Both the position numbers and the translations under genes were made by a program. Positions 51,880 through 61,776 of a stretch of DNA of 64,000 nt are shown here, piece by piece. The DNA is taken from the NCBI GenBank assembly GCA_905221605.1, contig CAJNDS010000515.1, positions 1-64,000 of the forward strand, given 5' to 3'. Numbering within the stretch: position 1 is the first letter of the stretch; each line of letters opens with the position of its first letter. This stretch comes from Symbiodinium natans (taxonomy: Eukaryota > Sar > Dinophyceae > Suessiales > Symbiodiniaceae). Below the pieces are notes generated by a model. That model ran no database searches. It was given only the letters and a program-made list of their open reading frames with translations, and was not told the DNA's origin.

Positions 51880-52160
51880 TTTTGTGTTTTTTCTGGGCCC
51901 TAAACCCTGATGCCCTTCGTGGGCACATTTTTCTTCAGAAAAAAAGCAATATGCCCACGAGGTGCGTCAGGGTTTAAGGGGCCCTAAACCCTGACGCCCT
52001 TCGTGGGCATATTGTTTTTTTCGGGGCCCAGGGTTTGGGGGCCCTAAACTATGACGCCCTTCGTGGGCATATAGTTTTTAGGGACCCTAGGGTTTGGGGG
52101 GCTAAACCCTGATGCACTTCGTGGGCATATTGTTTTATTTAGGGGCCGCAGGGTTTGGGG
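51880..52160. repeat. Four-copy tandem repeat of about 65 bases
   Basis: Copies of CCCTAAACCCTGACGCCCTT followed by CGTGGGCATATTG and a T-rich stretch. CCCTTCGTGGGC-type sequence could form small hairpins. The telomere-type CCCTAAACCC and AGGGTTT occur within each copy. Confidence 0.85.
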
Positions 52161-52368
52161 CATAGGGTTTAGGGCTTTAGGGTTTCGGGCATAGGGTTTA
52201 GGTAGAGAGTGAACGTTATACTTTCTCAAAGTTATGGGTTTCTTGGCCTAAGGTTTTCGGGTTTTAGGGTTGTAGCTGTTTATAGCTTCGGAGGGGAGGA
52301 GGGAGTTGACCTTAGGCAGGCCCTTCAAGGGTGAGATGGCCCATTCCACAAACGAAACTTCCCTATGG

Positions 52369-52473
52369 GTGGTTGTCAAAATGATGATCCCTTCTTGCAT
52401 CCCTATGATAATACGGCACCTAATATTTAGGGTACCCCAAAAGGGATCATAATTTTGACAGCCACCCCTATAG
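52369..52473. mobile_element. MITE-like palindrome
   Basis: GTGGTTGTCAAAATGATGAT at the left is mirrored by ATCATAATTTTGACAGCCAC at the right, about 100 bases in total. Confidence 0.7.
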
Positions 52474-52649
52474 TTGTACATGATTTCGGGCTACTTACAC
52501 CCCGTGCAAACCAAAAGAGGTCCCAAGGTCATTGTCGACGGGCTGGTTAAGCAGATGCTAGCTGCAACTCCCTTTGATACCCTAAACCCTAAACCCTAAA
52601 CCCTAAACCCTAAACCCTAAACCCTAAACCCTAAACCCTATAGCCGTTT

Positions 52650-52717
52650 CGGAGGAGGAAAGCTGCTTTGGTGACGATGGTGCTGCTTCTCCTCCTCAAG
52701 GCCCTTTCTTGCCGCCG
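52650..52717 (+). CDS. Possible further gene D exon
   Basis: It lies between a CCCTAAA array and GGGTTTAGGG. Two frames are open: EESCFGDDGAASPPQGPF, or a Leu-rich ALVTMVLLLLLKAL that looks membrane-spanning. Unresolved. Confidence 0.3.
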
Positions 52718-53475
52718 GGTTTAGGGCCGGGAGATGGTCGTTTTTGAAACAGAACGCGCGGCAGTACGGGCCTGCGTGTGGACTGATTTCTGAAGTTTAG
52801 GGTTTAGGGTTTAGGGTTTAGGGTTTAGGGTTTAGGGTTCCAACAAACAGAACTTATTGCTGGTGCGTTGAAAAAAGTATTTTTTCGTAGCTTCAAAGCC
52901 TATTGGCATGCTATTTCCATCGAAAAAAACGTGGGCCCCCCATTCCGACGCGCCTTCTCCCGAAAACTGGGATCCCGTTTTGAACCCTAAAAAGCACTGA
53001 AGGGGGCCCCCAAACCCCAAGCCCTCAAGCTCTAAGACCTTGAACTTAAACTCAAACCTAAAGCCTAAACCCGTGAACCTAAACTCCTGAACCCCAAACC
53101 CTGAACCCTGAACCCTAAACCCTAAACCCTAAACCCTAAACCCTAAACCCTAAACCCTAAACCCTAAACCCTAAACCCTTGAACTTAAACCCCTGAGCCT
53201 TCCCTCCCCAAAACCCCAAAAGCTCAAAGTCCTTCCGACCTACGCCATCGCAAGACTCGGCCTTCAGTCGCTTTGGAAGTTGCTCTTGGAGTTTTCGGGT
53301 TTTGAGGTTGGGTTCTAGTGTTTTGGTGTTTAGGTTTTTTTTTTTTGGTTTTTAGGGTTTTCGGGTTTGGGATTACCCTATAGGGTTTTTAGATTTATAA
53401 ACCTTGAATCCTAAACCTAAACCTAAACTCCTAAACCCTAAACCCCTAGGGTTTCAAGGGCTTATGCTTTGGGAG

Positions 53476-53572
53476 GTCTGCGGATGCCTGTGCCAGGCCC
53501 TCGTGTCGGTGCTTTGTCTCGTTGTGGCCGTGTCCCTGTTTCAGCTACGGAGCCGCGACGTCGATTTGGCAG
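53476..53572 (+). CDS. Possible further gene D exon with a membrane helix
   Basis: After GGGAG|G the frame reads VCGCLCQALVSVLCLVVAVS then LFQLRSRDVDLA, ending before GGGTTTAG. A hydrophobic helix followed by Arg fits a C-terminal membrane anchor. A candidate next exon is 53705-53756 (TLDEEVPCPEKTRRRR, then GTAGGG). Confidence 0.4.
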
Positions 53573-54680
53573 GGTTTAGAGTTTAGGGTTTAGGGTTTAA
53601 GGCTTTTTTGGCAGGATTTGGGGTTTAGGGCTTACGGTTTTGGGAGTCGGGGTTTTGGGTTTAGGGCTTGGGATCAATTATGAACGCGCCTTCTGACACG
53701 CCAGACCCTTGACGAGGAGGTGCCCTGCCCAGAGAAAACACGTAGAAGGAGGGGGGTAGGGGGGGGGACTCAAACCAACCTGCATGCAGGCTAAAACAGC
53801 TCTTCAAGGTGCGTGGTGTTTATAAGTTTACCTTAAGATCCCAGAACCTGCTTTTTTTCTGTAGGTTATCTAGGAATCCTATATGGGGTTTAGAGTAAGA
53901 GCCTACAAAAAGAGTATGTTTTGAGTTCTTAAAGGTAGAGTCGAAGCGAGTGCCTTGAATTGCAGAGCCTGTCGGTTTCCTAATTCCAATTTGGCGGCCT
54001 TTCGCGATGCATATGTGCATGACTTTCTACTATAAATAGGCGTATGTATATGAGTAATTGTGTATCACTTGTATGTAGAGATATGTATGTATGCATGTAT
54101 GTATGCAGATAGATATGGATGAGAGAGCAACCTTTCGGGTCTATTTAGCTCCTTCCTTTGTTTTAATAAGTGAAATTAAATTAAATTATTTAAATTAAAA
54201 TTATTTAAATTATTTAATTGACTCCCATTAAATAGTTTAAAAAATTTAAATAATTTAAATAAGCAAAATTATTTAAATTATTTAATGTATTTAATTGCCT
54301 CCCATTAAATAATTTAAATAATTAAAATAATTTAAATAAGCAAAATTATTTAAATTATTTAATGTATTGAATTGACCCCGATTAAATAATTTAAATAATT
54401 TAAATAATTTAAATAAGCAAAATTAATTAAATTATTTAATTTATTTAATTGACCCCTATTAAAGAAATTCAATAATTTAAATAATTTCTGGCTGGTCTGG
54501 AAAGTTTCCTGAATTAAATTTATTTTAATTATTTAATTTATTTAAATTATTTAAATTATTTAATTGACCCCTATTAAATAATTTAAATAATTAAAATAAT
54601 TTAAATAAGCAAAAATTATTCAAATTATTGACCTCTATTAAATAATTTAAATAATTTAAATAATTTAAATAATTTAAACA

Positions 54681-54832
54681 AATTTAATTCCGGTAACTTT
54701 CCAGACCAACCAACAAAACAATTAAATAATCTAAATCCGACAGCTCAATTAAATAATTTAATTAAACTGCGGGATTTAAATTATTTAATTGTTTTTTTCT
54801 GGCTGGTCTGGAAAGTTTCCTGAATTAACTTT
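54681..54832. repeat. Satellite hairpin unit 1
   Basis: Left arm AATTTAATTCCGGTAACTTT..., right arm GGCTGGTCTGGAAAGTTTCC... as its inverse, with inner arms around CCGACAGCTC. The whole unit can fold on itself. Confidence 0.85.
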
Positions 54833-55171
54833 ATTTAAATTATTTAATTTATTTAAATTATCTAAATTATTTAATTGACCCTTATTAAATACTTTAAATA
54901 CTTAAAATAATTTAAATGAGCAAATTTTTTTTAAAGTATTTAAATTATGTAATTGACCCCTATTAAATAATTTAAATAATTAAAATAATTTAAATAAGCA
55001 AAAATTATTTTTTTAAATTATTTAAATTATTTAATTGATTCCCATTAAATAATTTAAATAATTAAAATAATTTAAATAAGCAAAATGATTTAAATTATTT
55101 ACTTTATTTAATTGACCCCTATTAAATAATTGAAATAATTTAAATAATTTAAATAATTTAAATACTTTAAA

Positions 55172-55326
55172 TATATTTAATTCCGGGAACTTTCCAGGCC
55201 AACCAGCAAAACAATTAAATAATTTAAATCCGACAGCTCAATTAAATAATTTAATTAAACTGCGGGATTTAAATTATCTAATTGTTTTTTTCTGGCTGGT
55301 CTGATCAGTTTCCTGAATTAAATTGA
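55172..55326. repeat. Satellite hairpin unit 2
   Basis: Same organisation about 490 bases after unit 1. The right arm has GGTCTGATCAGTTTCC instead of GGTCTGGAAAGTTTCC, so this arm no longer pairs fully. Confidence 0.85.
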
Positions 55327-55663
55327 TTTAAATTCTTTAATTTATTTAAATTATTTAAATTATTTAATTGACCCCTATTAAATAAATAATTAAAATAATT
55401 TAAATAAGCAAAAAATTTTTAAATTATTTAAATTATTTAATTGACTCCCATTAAATAATTTAAGTAATTAAAATAATTTGAATAAGCAAAATTATTTAAA
55501 TTATTTAATGTATTTAATTGCCTCCCATTAAATAATTTAAATAATTTAAATAATTTAAATAAGCAAAATTATTTAAATTATTTAATTCATTTAATTGACC
55601 CTATTAAATAATTTAAATAATTTTAATAATTTAAATAATTTAAATAATTTAAATAATTTAAAT

Positions 55664-55820
55664 AAATTTAATTCCGGGAACTTTCCAGGCCAACCAGCAA
55701 AACAATTAAATAATTTAAATCCGACAGCTCAATTAAATAATTTAATTAAACTGCGGGATTTAAATTATTTAATTGTTTTTTTTTTCTGGCTGGTCTGGAA
55801 AGTTTCCTGAATTAAATTTA
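55664..55820. repeat. Satellite hairpin unit 3
   Basis: Same organisation about 490 bases after unit 2, with well-preserved arms. Confidence 0.85.
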
Positions 55821-56213
55821 TTTAAATTTTTTAATTTATTTAAATTATTTAAATAATTTAATTGATCCCTAATAAATAATTTAAATAATTAAAATAGTTT
55901 AAATAAGCAAAAACTATTTAAATTAATTAAAATATTTAATTGACTCCCATTAAATATGCTAAATAAGTAAAATAATTTAAATAAGCAAAATTATTTAAAC
56001 TATTTAATTTATGTAATTGCCTCCCATTAAATAATTTAAATAATTTAAATAATTTAAATAAGCAAAATTATTTAAATTATCTAATTCATTTAATTGACCC
56101 CTATTAAATAATTTAAATAATTTAAATAATTTAAATAAGCAAAATTGTTTAAATTATATAATTTATTTAATTGACCCCTATTAAATAATTGAAATAATTT
56201 AAATAATTTAAAT

Positions 56214-56368
56214 AAATTTAATTCCGGGAACTTTCCAGGCCAACCAGCAAAGCAATTAAACAATTTAAATCCGTCAGCTCAATTAAATGATTTAATTAAA
56301 CTGCTGGATTTAAATTATTTAATTGATTTTTTTCTGGCTGGTCTGGAAAGTTTCCTGAATTAAATTTA
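56214..56368. repeat. Satellite hairpin unit 4
   Basis: Same organisation about 550 bases after unit 3, with a few substitutions (CCGTCAGCTC). Confidence 0.85.
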
Positions 56369-56639
56369 TTCAAATTATTTAAATTATTTAATTGACCCCT
56401 ATTAAATAATTTAAATAATTACAAATAATTTCAATAAGCAAAATTATTTAAATTATTTAATTTATTTAATTGCCTCCCATTAAATAATTTAATTAATTTA
56501 AATAATTTAAATAATTTAAATAAGCAAGATTATTTAAATTATTTAATTTATTTAATTGACCCTATTAAATAATTTAAATAAATTAAATAATTTCAATAAT
56601 TTAAATAAATTTAATTCTGGGACCTTGCCAGACCAGTCA

Positions 56640-56720
56640 CCAGACCCCTCTCCCCCTCCCCCCCCCCGGCTGAGAACTGGGGCTGGGCCAGGGCCGGGGT
56701 GGCTGGCTAGTGGGCGGTGG

Positions 56721-56765
<45 letters not shown>

Positions 56766-57040
56766 CGGGTTGAAGGAGCTGAAAGCTGGAGAGCCAGCTC
56801 GCCGCCCTTCCCCTGCCATCCCTTTCCCACTGTTTCAAGGGCTGAGCTGAAGAGCTGGAGCTGGGTGGGCTGGTCTGGGGCCGGCGGAGAGGGGTTGAAG
56901 GAGCTGGGCTGGCCGAAGGGTGGAGGAGCCAGCTGGGTGGAGGGTGGGTCAGGGAGGGTCAAGGGGGCCAAGGCCCTGGCACAGGGCTGGGCCCCCCCCC
57001 CAACCACCACCCCTCTTTCTCTCACCATCCAAAAAGAGTT
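56640..57040. other. G/C-skewed low-complexity segment
   Basis: An abrupt change from AT-rich satellite to GC-rich DNA with a 44-base G run (56722-56765) and GGGCTGG/GGAGCTGG repeats. Open frames on both strands are Pro- or Gly-rich artefacts. Confidence 0.85.
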
Positions 57041-57169
57041 TAAACAAAAAAAACGTTTTTCTCTTCACCAACCCTCCCCCCTCCCTCTCCACCATCAAAC
57101 GCCCTCACCATGCCTACTCCCCCAGCTCACTTTTCACTCCCTCACGTTCTCAACCGCTTCCACACATTA

Positions 57170-57540
57170 ATCAGCTGCTTTACCCTATCATCTTCTTATC
57201 ATATTTTATCATCTCTCATATTATCTCTTTTTATTATCTTCCATCATGTTTAATCATCTTCATATGCTTTTCTTATCATCTTCATATCATCTTTTTATCA
57301 TCCTTTATCATCTTTTTTGTCATCTTTTATCATCTTTTAATCGGGTCAAAGTTCGGGATCTCATTGGGAAAGCATCCTTATCTGAATCATCTTCTATCGT
57401 TATCATCCTTTATCATTTTTTATCATCTTTTTATCACCTTTTATCACCTTTTATCACCTTTTATCATCTTTTATCATCTTTTATCATCTTTTATCATCTT
57501 TATCATCTTTTATCATCTTTTACCATCTTCATATAATAGT
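57170..57540. repeat. TTTTATCATC repeat tract
   Basis: Imperfect tandem TTATCATCTTT units, strongly pyrimidine-rich on the + strand. The 200-codon open frame through it is compositional (Phe/Ile/His/Leu). Confidence 0.9.
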
Positions 57541-57626
57541 CTTATAATCGTTTTGTAGTCTTTTCTATTTTTTCGTAATCTTTAAGATCCTGTGGTCTCT
57601 AGTGCCATACCCTGAGTAAACTTGAA

Positions 57627-57740
57627 AATGTAGTGGCTGTCGCTACTTGTAACTTGTGTAAAGAGATGTGCTATATTGATGCACTGCAAATATATGTGTA
57701 TACATTTTCAACAAGCTACAAGTAGCTACAGCCACTGCTC
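57627..57740. other. Inverted repeat
   Basis: AGTGGCTGTCGCTACTTGTA at the left and TACAAGTAGCTACAGCCACT at the right, 114 bases end to end. A possible small hairpin element. The flanks, 57541-57626 and 57741-57940, show nothing else. Confidence 0.65.
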
Positions 57741-57939
57741 TAAAGTTAACAATCATAAAACAATATAATTACATGATACTCACAATGTGAATGCTGATAG
57801 TACCATTCTCCATTAAGCATATTTGTTATCAATTATTTTGTAGACCCTAAAGGATGCTCTCTCACTTATTTTATTTATATATATTATATACTATATATGT
57901 GAGTTAAGTTTACAGATGAAGTTTGGGGAGTCTCGCAAA

Positions 57940-58340
57940 CTCACTCTTCAGGGATCGTTCTTTCAGGCCTCGGGCTCTTTCCTTTCAGGTTCCAGGCCTC
58001 TCCTTCAATCCGGAGTCATTCCTTTGAGCTCCGGGCAGAGCTTCTCTTAGAGGAGCAAGCGCAGAACGTTAGCTCAGCTGTCGCTCAGCTCAGTCAGAAG
58101 TATGAGCAAGGACTTGATGATATGCAAATACCTTCGTCGTTCATTGATGAAGGATGATGATCCATGTGATTTAGGCTAATTAAGGGTATATCCAGCATGC
58201 CTGCGGGAGCTGCGCGTGAAGGAGCTCAGATCTCGCTCAGATCACTGAGAAGTATGAGCAAGGACGTGGTTACCTGAAATTGTACGACGATGATTCATGC
58301 GGTTTAGGTTCATGTCAGCTTGCCATGAAAGCAAGCCTGT
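57940..58340. repeat. Two diverged direct repeats of about 150 bases
   Basis: CAGAAGTATGAGCAAGGAC (58094) and GAGAAGTATGAGCAAGGAC (58246) begin similar segments that continue to GATGATCCATGTGATTTAGG and GATGATTCATGCGGTTTAGG. Non-coding as far as I can see. Confidence 0.75.
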
Positions 58341-58439
58341 CATGCGACATCTTGGGTTTAGGGTTTAGGAATGATGCGAATTCTATGTTCTCAACGCTTA
58401 GAGTTGTGCTCACGTCAGCAACGACATTAACCTGGTGCG

Positions 58440-59985
58440 GTGCTCCAGCCCCTGCAGTCTCTGACTTAATGCTACATCCCCTACAGTCTATTGTGGCTGA
58501 AGGCTGCTGTCCCTGCAGTCTCTGGCTACAGGCTACTGTCACTGCAGTCTCTGGCTTAAGGCAGTTTCTGGCTTAAGGTTGATGCCTCTGCAATCTCTGG
58601 CTGAAAGCTACTGTCTCAGCAGTCTCTGGCTTAGGGCTGCTGTCTCTGCTGCTCTGCAGTTTCTGCCTACAGGCTACTGTCTCTGCAGTCTCTAGCTTAA
58701 GGCTGCTTTCCCTGTAGTTTCTGCCTCAGTTTATGGCTACAGGCTACTTCAGTCTCTGGCTTACGGCTTCTGTCCCTGCAGTCTCTGACGACTACAGGCT
58801 ACTGTCTCTGCAGTGTCTGGCTTCAGGCCGCTATCCCTGCAGTCTCTGGCTAAAGGCTACTGCTCCGGCAGTCTCTGGCTTGAGGCTGCTGTTTTTGCTG
58901 CCCCTGCTGGCTACAGACTAATGTCTCTGCAGTCTCTGGCTTAAGGCCGCTGTCCCTGAAATCTGGCTGTTGTCTCGCGGCCCCTGCAGTTTCTGGCTAC
59001 AGGCTACTGTCTCTGCAGTCTCTGGCTTAAAGTGGTGTCACTGCAGTCTCTGGCTCAAGGCTGCTGCTTAGTCTCTGGCTTAGGGCTGCTGTCTCTGCTG
59101 CTCTCCAGTTTCTGCCTACAGGCTATTGTCTCTGCAGTCTCTAGCTTAAGGCTGCTTGCCCTGTAGTTTCTGCCTCAGTTTATGGCTACAGGCTACTTCA
59201 GTCTCTGGCTTAAGGCTGCTGTCCCTGCAGTCTCTGACGACTACAGGCTACTGTCTCTGCAGTCTCTGGCTTAAGGCCGCTGTCCCTGAAATCTGGCTGT
59301 TGTCTCGCGGCCCCTGCAGTTTCTGGCTACAGGCTACTGTCTCTGCAGTCTCTGGCTTAAAGTGGTGTCACTGCAGTCTCTGGCTCAAGGCTGCTGCTTA
59401 GTCTCTGGCTTAGGGCTGCTGTCTCTGCTGCTCTCCAGTTTCTGCCTGCAGGCTATTGTCTCTGCAGTCTCTAGCTTAAGGCTGCTTGCCCTGTAGTTTC
59501 TGCCTCAGTTTATGGCTACAGGCTACTTCAGTCTCTGGCTTAAGGCTGCTGTCCCTGCAGTCTCTGACGACTACAGGCTACTGTCTCTGCAGTCTCTGGC
59601 TTCAGGCCGCTGTCCCTGCAGTCTCTGGCTAAAGGCTACTGCTCCTGCAGTCTCTGGCTTGGGGCTGCTGTTTTTGCCTACAGACTAATGTCTCTGCAGT
59701 CTCTGGCTTAAGGCCGCTGTCCCTGAAATCTGGCTGTTTCTGGCTACAGGCTACTGTCTCTGCAGTCTCTGGCTTAAGGCTGCTGTCCCTGCAGTCTCTG
59801 GCTAAAGGCTACTGCCCAGTCTCTGGCTTAGGGCTGCTGTCTCTGCTGCCCTGCGTACCGGCTACTGTCTCTGCAGTCTCTCGCTTAAGGCCGTTGTCCC
59901 TGCAGTCTCTGGCTGAAGGCTACTGCCCCTGCAATCTCTGGCTTAAAGCTACTGTCCCTGCAGTCTCTGGCAGAAGGCCGCTGGT
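58440..59985. repeat. CTGCAGTCTCTGGCT minisatellite with higher-order copies
   Basis: About fifty variants of a 28-32 base unit CTGCAGTCTCTGGCTTAAGG plus CTGCTGTCC. Larger blocks are duplicated too: a 324-base block containing GTAGTTTCTGCCTCAGTTTA recurs at about 59081 and 59405, with an older copy near 58630. Each unit carries a PstI-type CTGCAG. Short open frames (SLWLQAT-like repeats) are by-products. Confidence 0.95.
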
Positions 59986-60000
59986 TTAAGGTTTACAATG

Positions 60001-60620
60001 TACTTGCAAATGCTGTAAGAGCAAATGAAAAGATTTGGTTTCGATGTTTGGAATGGACTTGCCGGCAAATGTACTTGCGAATGCTGCTCCTGGCTGCCAA
60101 GAGTTTCAGGAGGTGCCTTTTCCCAAGAGATTGCTGAATGTTAACCATGCTTGGTCGGCGGCGCCCGCTTTAGCATCTATGTCATGTGAAGTGAGTGGAG
60201 TCAGAGGAGCACTTCTCCTTCTCTTTTTTTCTTTCTCATTTTGCTTCGAATGACGACGTTTTGGGAACCCGAAGGGCGCGGCCAGCTTGAACAGCAATTG
60301 AAGGGAAACGATGTCTCGGAGCCCCCGGAAAGACTAGAAGATACCGACGGCATGACTACTAAGTACTCACCCAGTGCTGGCAGTCGTGCGTCGCTGACTC
60401 ACTCGCATACTTGCATGTGCTGCAAGAGCAAGTGACAGTGACAGGGTTTGGGAGGTTTAGAATCTACTTGCAAATGCTGCAAGATTGAATGTGATGGTTG
60501 GGTTGAGAGCATTAGAATGGACTTGCGCGTGCTGCAAACAGCAAATACAGGGTTGGGCTTAAAAATCAGAATGCAACTGCATGTGCTGCATCAAGCTAGA
60601 AACTGCAGTGGTTATCGACA
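60001..60620 (+). repeat. Dispersed copies of a Cys-rich octapeptide-coding repeat
   Basis: ACTTGCAAATGCTGTAAGAG occurs with variants at 60002, 60069, 60409, 60467 and 60521. Translated, the copies read TCKCCKSK-stop, TCECCS, TCMCCKSK-stop, TCKCCKIE and TCACCKQQ. Two keep the same stop. The flanks also repeat (GAATGGACTTGC, AGGGTTGGG). Possibly duplicated 3' ends of a coding sequence. Confidence 0.7.
60241..60435 (+). CDS. Possible C-terminal exon ending TCMCCKSK
   Basis: The open frame after a pyrimidine-rich stretch reads FWEPEGRGQLEQQLKGNDVS, EPPERLEDTDGMTTKYS and SLTHSHTCMCCKSK-stop. It has protein-like composition. The preceding open frame 60035-60253 (DLPANVLANAAPGCQEFQEV) could be an upstream exon. 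No known family. Confidence 0.35.
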   Translation: MLRMTTFWEPEGRGQLEQQLKGNDVSEPPERLEDTDGMTTKYSPSAGSRASLTHSHTCMCCKSK

Positions 60621-60974
60621 GAAGCTATAGTTTGCAGCGATCTGAAGCATCAAGTCAAAGGCTGCAGGAACTGCTCACTGCATGTTTAGGTGTGTTTCGG
60701 CTCTGGCTGTAGAAGGGGCCTGTGAGCCATGACGGAGCCACAGGTGCTGCGAACCGCTCACGATATTATTACGGGCATCTGAAGGAAACAAAAACAGTAT
60801 ATGAATTCATCACGCGGAGGTGCCCTCTTGGAGCACTTTCCATGCGGCGCGAGACCGCGTCACAGCCCAATTTCAACAGGCTTTCAGCAACAAACCAAAC
60901 AAATAACCATCGTGAGCCACCTCCGAGGCTTATCTCGCGATGTGTGCAGCGACTAGCAGAGAGCTGCAACCGGC

Positions 60975-61310
60975 GTGGGCCTCGCCGCGACCGAAATCCA
61001 GGCCCTTGGAAGTCTTCAGCTCAGATTTCGCAGAAGCAAGCGCAGAAGAAGTGCCTGCAATACATGAGAAACGTTTGACCGTGGATCTCAGGCCCGAATG
61101 TGGGCGGCAAAGCACAAACCCAGGCCTTTGGTAGTTCTCGACTCAGATAAAGGAAAGACAAGCGTAGCGCAACACAACACATACACCAAGCACGGAAGAA
61201 GCGCCTGCAACAAATGAGAAACGCTTGGCCGTTGATCTCAGGCCGGACCGTGGGCGCGAAAGCCCAAACCCAGGCCTTTGGTAGTTCTCGGCTCAGGTGA
61301 AAGACAAACG
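60975..61310. repeat. Three tandem copies of a unit of about 115 bases
   Basis: AACCCAGGCCTTTGGTAGTT and CTCGGCTCAG recur around 61000, 61120 and 61270, with AGAAGCGCCTGCAACAAATG and AGAAACGCTTGGCCG in each. They lie just upstream of the retroelement ORFs and may be part of its leader or terminal repeats. A (CA)n run sits at 61317-61345. Confidence 0.75.
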
Positions 61311-61476
61311 TAGCACAACACACACACACACACACACACACACATTCGTGAAGAGGCTCAGTCGTTTGTCTGAGGGGCAAGCGTCGCCTAGCAGGGTCCA
61401 GTACAGGCCGCCTGCACCGAGCTCAGTATATAGGCGAACACGAGCGCAGAACAAAGGACAGTCAGCATGTTAAGCC

Positions 61477-61773
61477 ATGCTTTCTGAAAGAGTGAATCTG
61501 CCGCCCTCAGTTCTTCAGCTCGAAATGTGGCAGGTCCTGTTGAGCAACCTCCTTAACTGGACCCAGTTCTGCCCTCGACCCTTCAACTTAGCCGAAAGCA
61601 TTCTCCTGGGGAGCGTGTGTTGGGTCCTGGGCTTTGTGAGTGGTTGCATCATCACCCTTCTCCTGACATCCTCTAAGTGCCGTCAGGTGCTGTGTGTTGT
61701 TGCCACTGAGTTCCTTAAGCCCCCTGCCACACCCGTAGTCGAAAGCCGATTGTCTGGATACCGCCGCCCTTAG
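61477..61773 (+). CDS. Retroelement leader ORF with a membrane segment
   Basis: 98 codons from 61477; ATG is at 61477. Residues about 42-66 (ESILLGSVCWVLGFVSGCII then TLLLT) form a clear transmembrane helix, followed by Lys/Arg. It ends TAG at 61771, and the next ORF begins three bases later in the same frame, so one TAG separates them. This could be a readthrough site or a broken single gene. A TATATA lies about 50 bases upstream. Confidence 0.55.
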   Translation: MLSERVNLPPSVLQLEMWQVLLSNLLNWTQFCPRPFNLAESILLGSVCWVLGFVSGCIITLLLTSSKCRQVLCVVATEFLKPPATPVVESRLSGYRRP

Positions 61774-61776
61774 TGC

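Larger units (their letters stand above)
1..53700. repeat. Interspersed TTTAGGG/CCCTAAA telomere-type arrays throughout a genic region
   Basis: Dozens of arrays of the 7-mer TTTAGGG (or its complement CCCTAAA) occur in alternating orientation. The usual order along the + strand is CCCTAAA array, a short non-repetitive segment that often reads as protein, TTTAGGG array, then 100-800 bases of other sequence. Because the protein-like segments are + strand exons, the arrays fall just inside the two ends of introns: TTTAGGG near the 5' end and CCCTAAA near the 3' end. Many single-base variants occur. Non-array parts of the introns hold short palindromes, homopolymer runs and unique sequence. This is not a chromosome end, since the arrays recur across 53 kb and are separated by exons. 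Confidence 0.95.
54150..56635. repeat. AT-rich satellite built from ATTTAAATT-type units
   Basis: A nested repeat. The basic motif AATTATTTAAATAATT is arranged in units of roughly 70-85 bases that contain TTGACCCCTATTAAATAATT and AAATAAGCAAA. These form higher-order units of about 490-550 bases, each with one hairpin. Array ends cut through the hairpin, at about 54490 and 56620. It has no coding capacity. Confidence 0.95.

Noticed and set aside
51880-52160. CRISPR-like array
   Set aside because: The repeats are imperfect, spacers are not unique, and the sequence is eukaryotic.
56552-57170. Pro- or Gly-rich open frames
   Set aside because: They are driven by the 44-base G run and GGGCTGG repeats, and are equally open on both strands.
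57246-57558. Hydrophobic open frames resembling membrane proteins
   Set aside because: They translate the TTTTATCATC repeat; the hydrophobicity is compositional.
61425-61432. TATATA as a promoter for the retroelement
   Set aside because: A single short match. Dinoflagellate promoters generally lack TATA boxes, so this alone does not support a promoter call.
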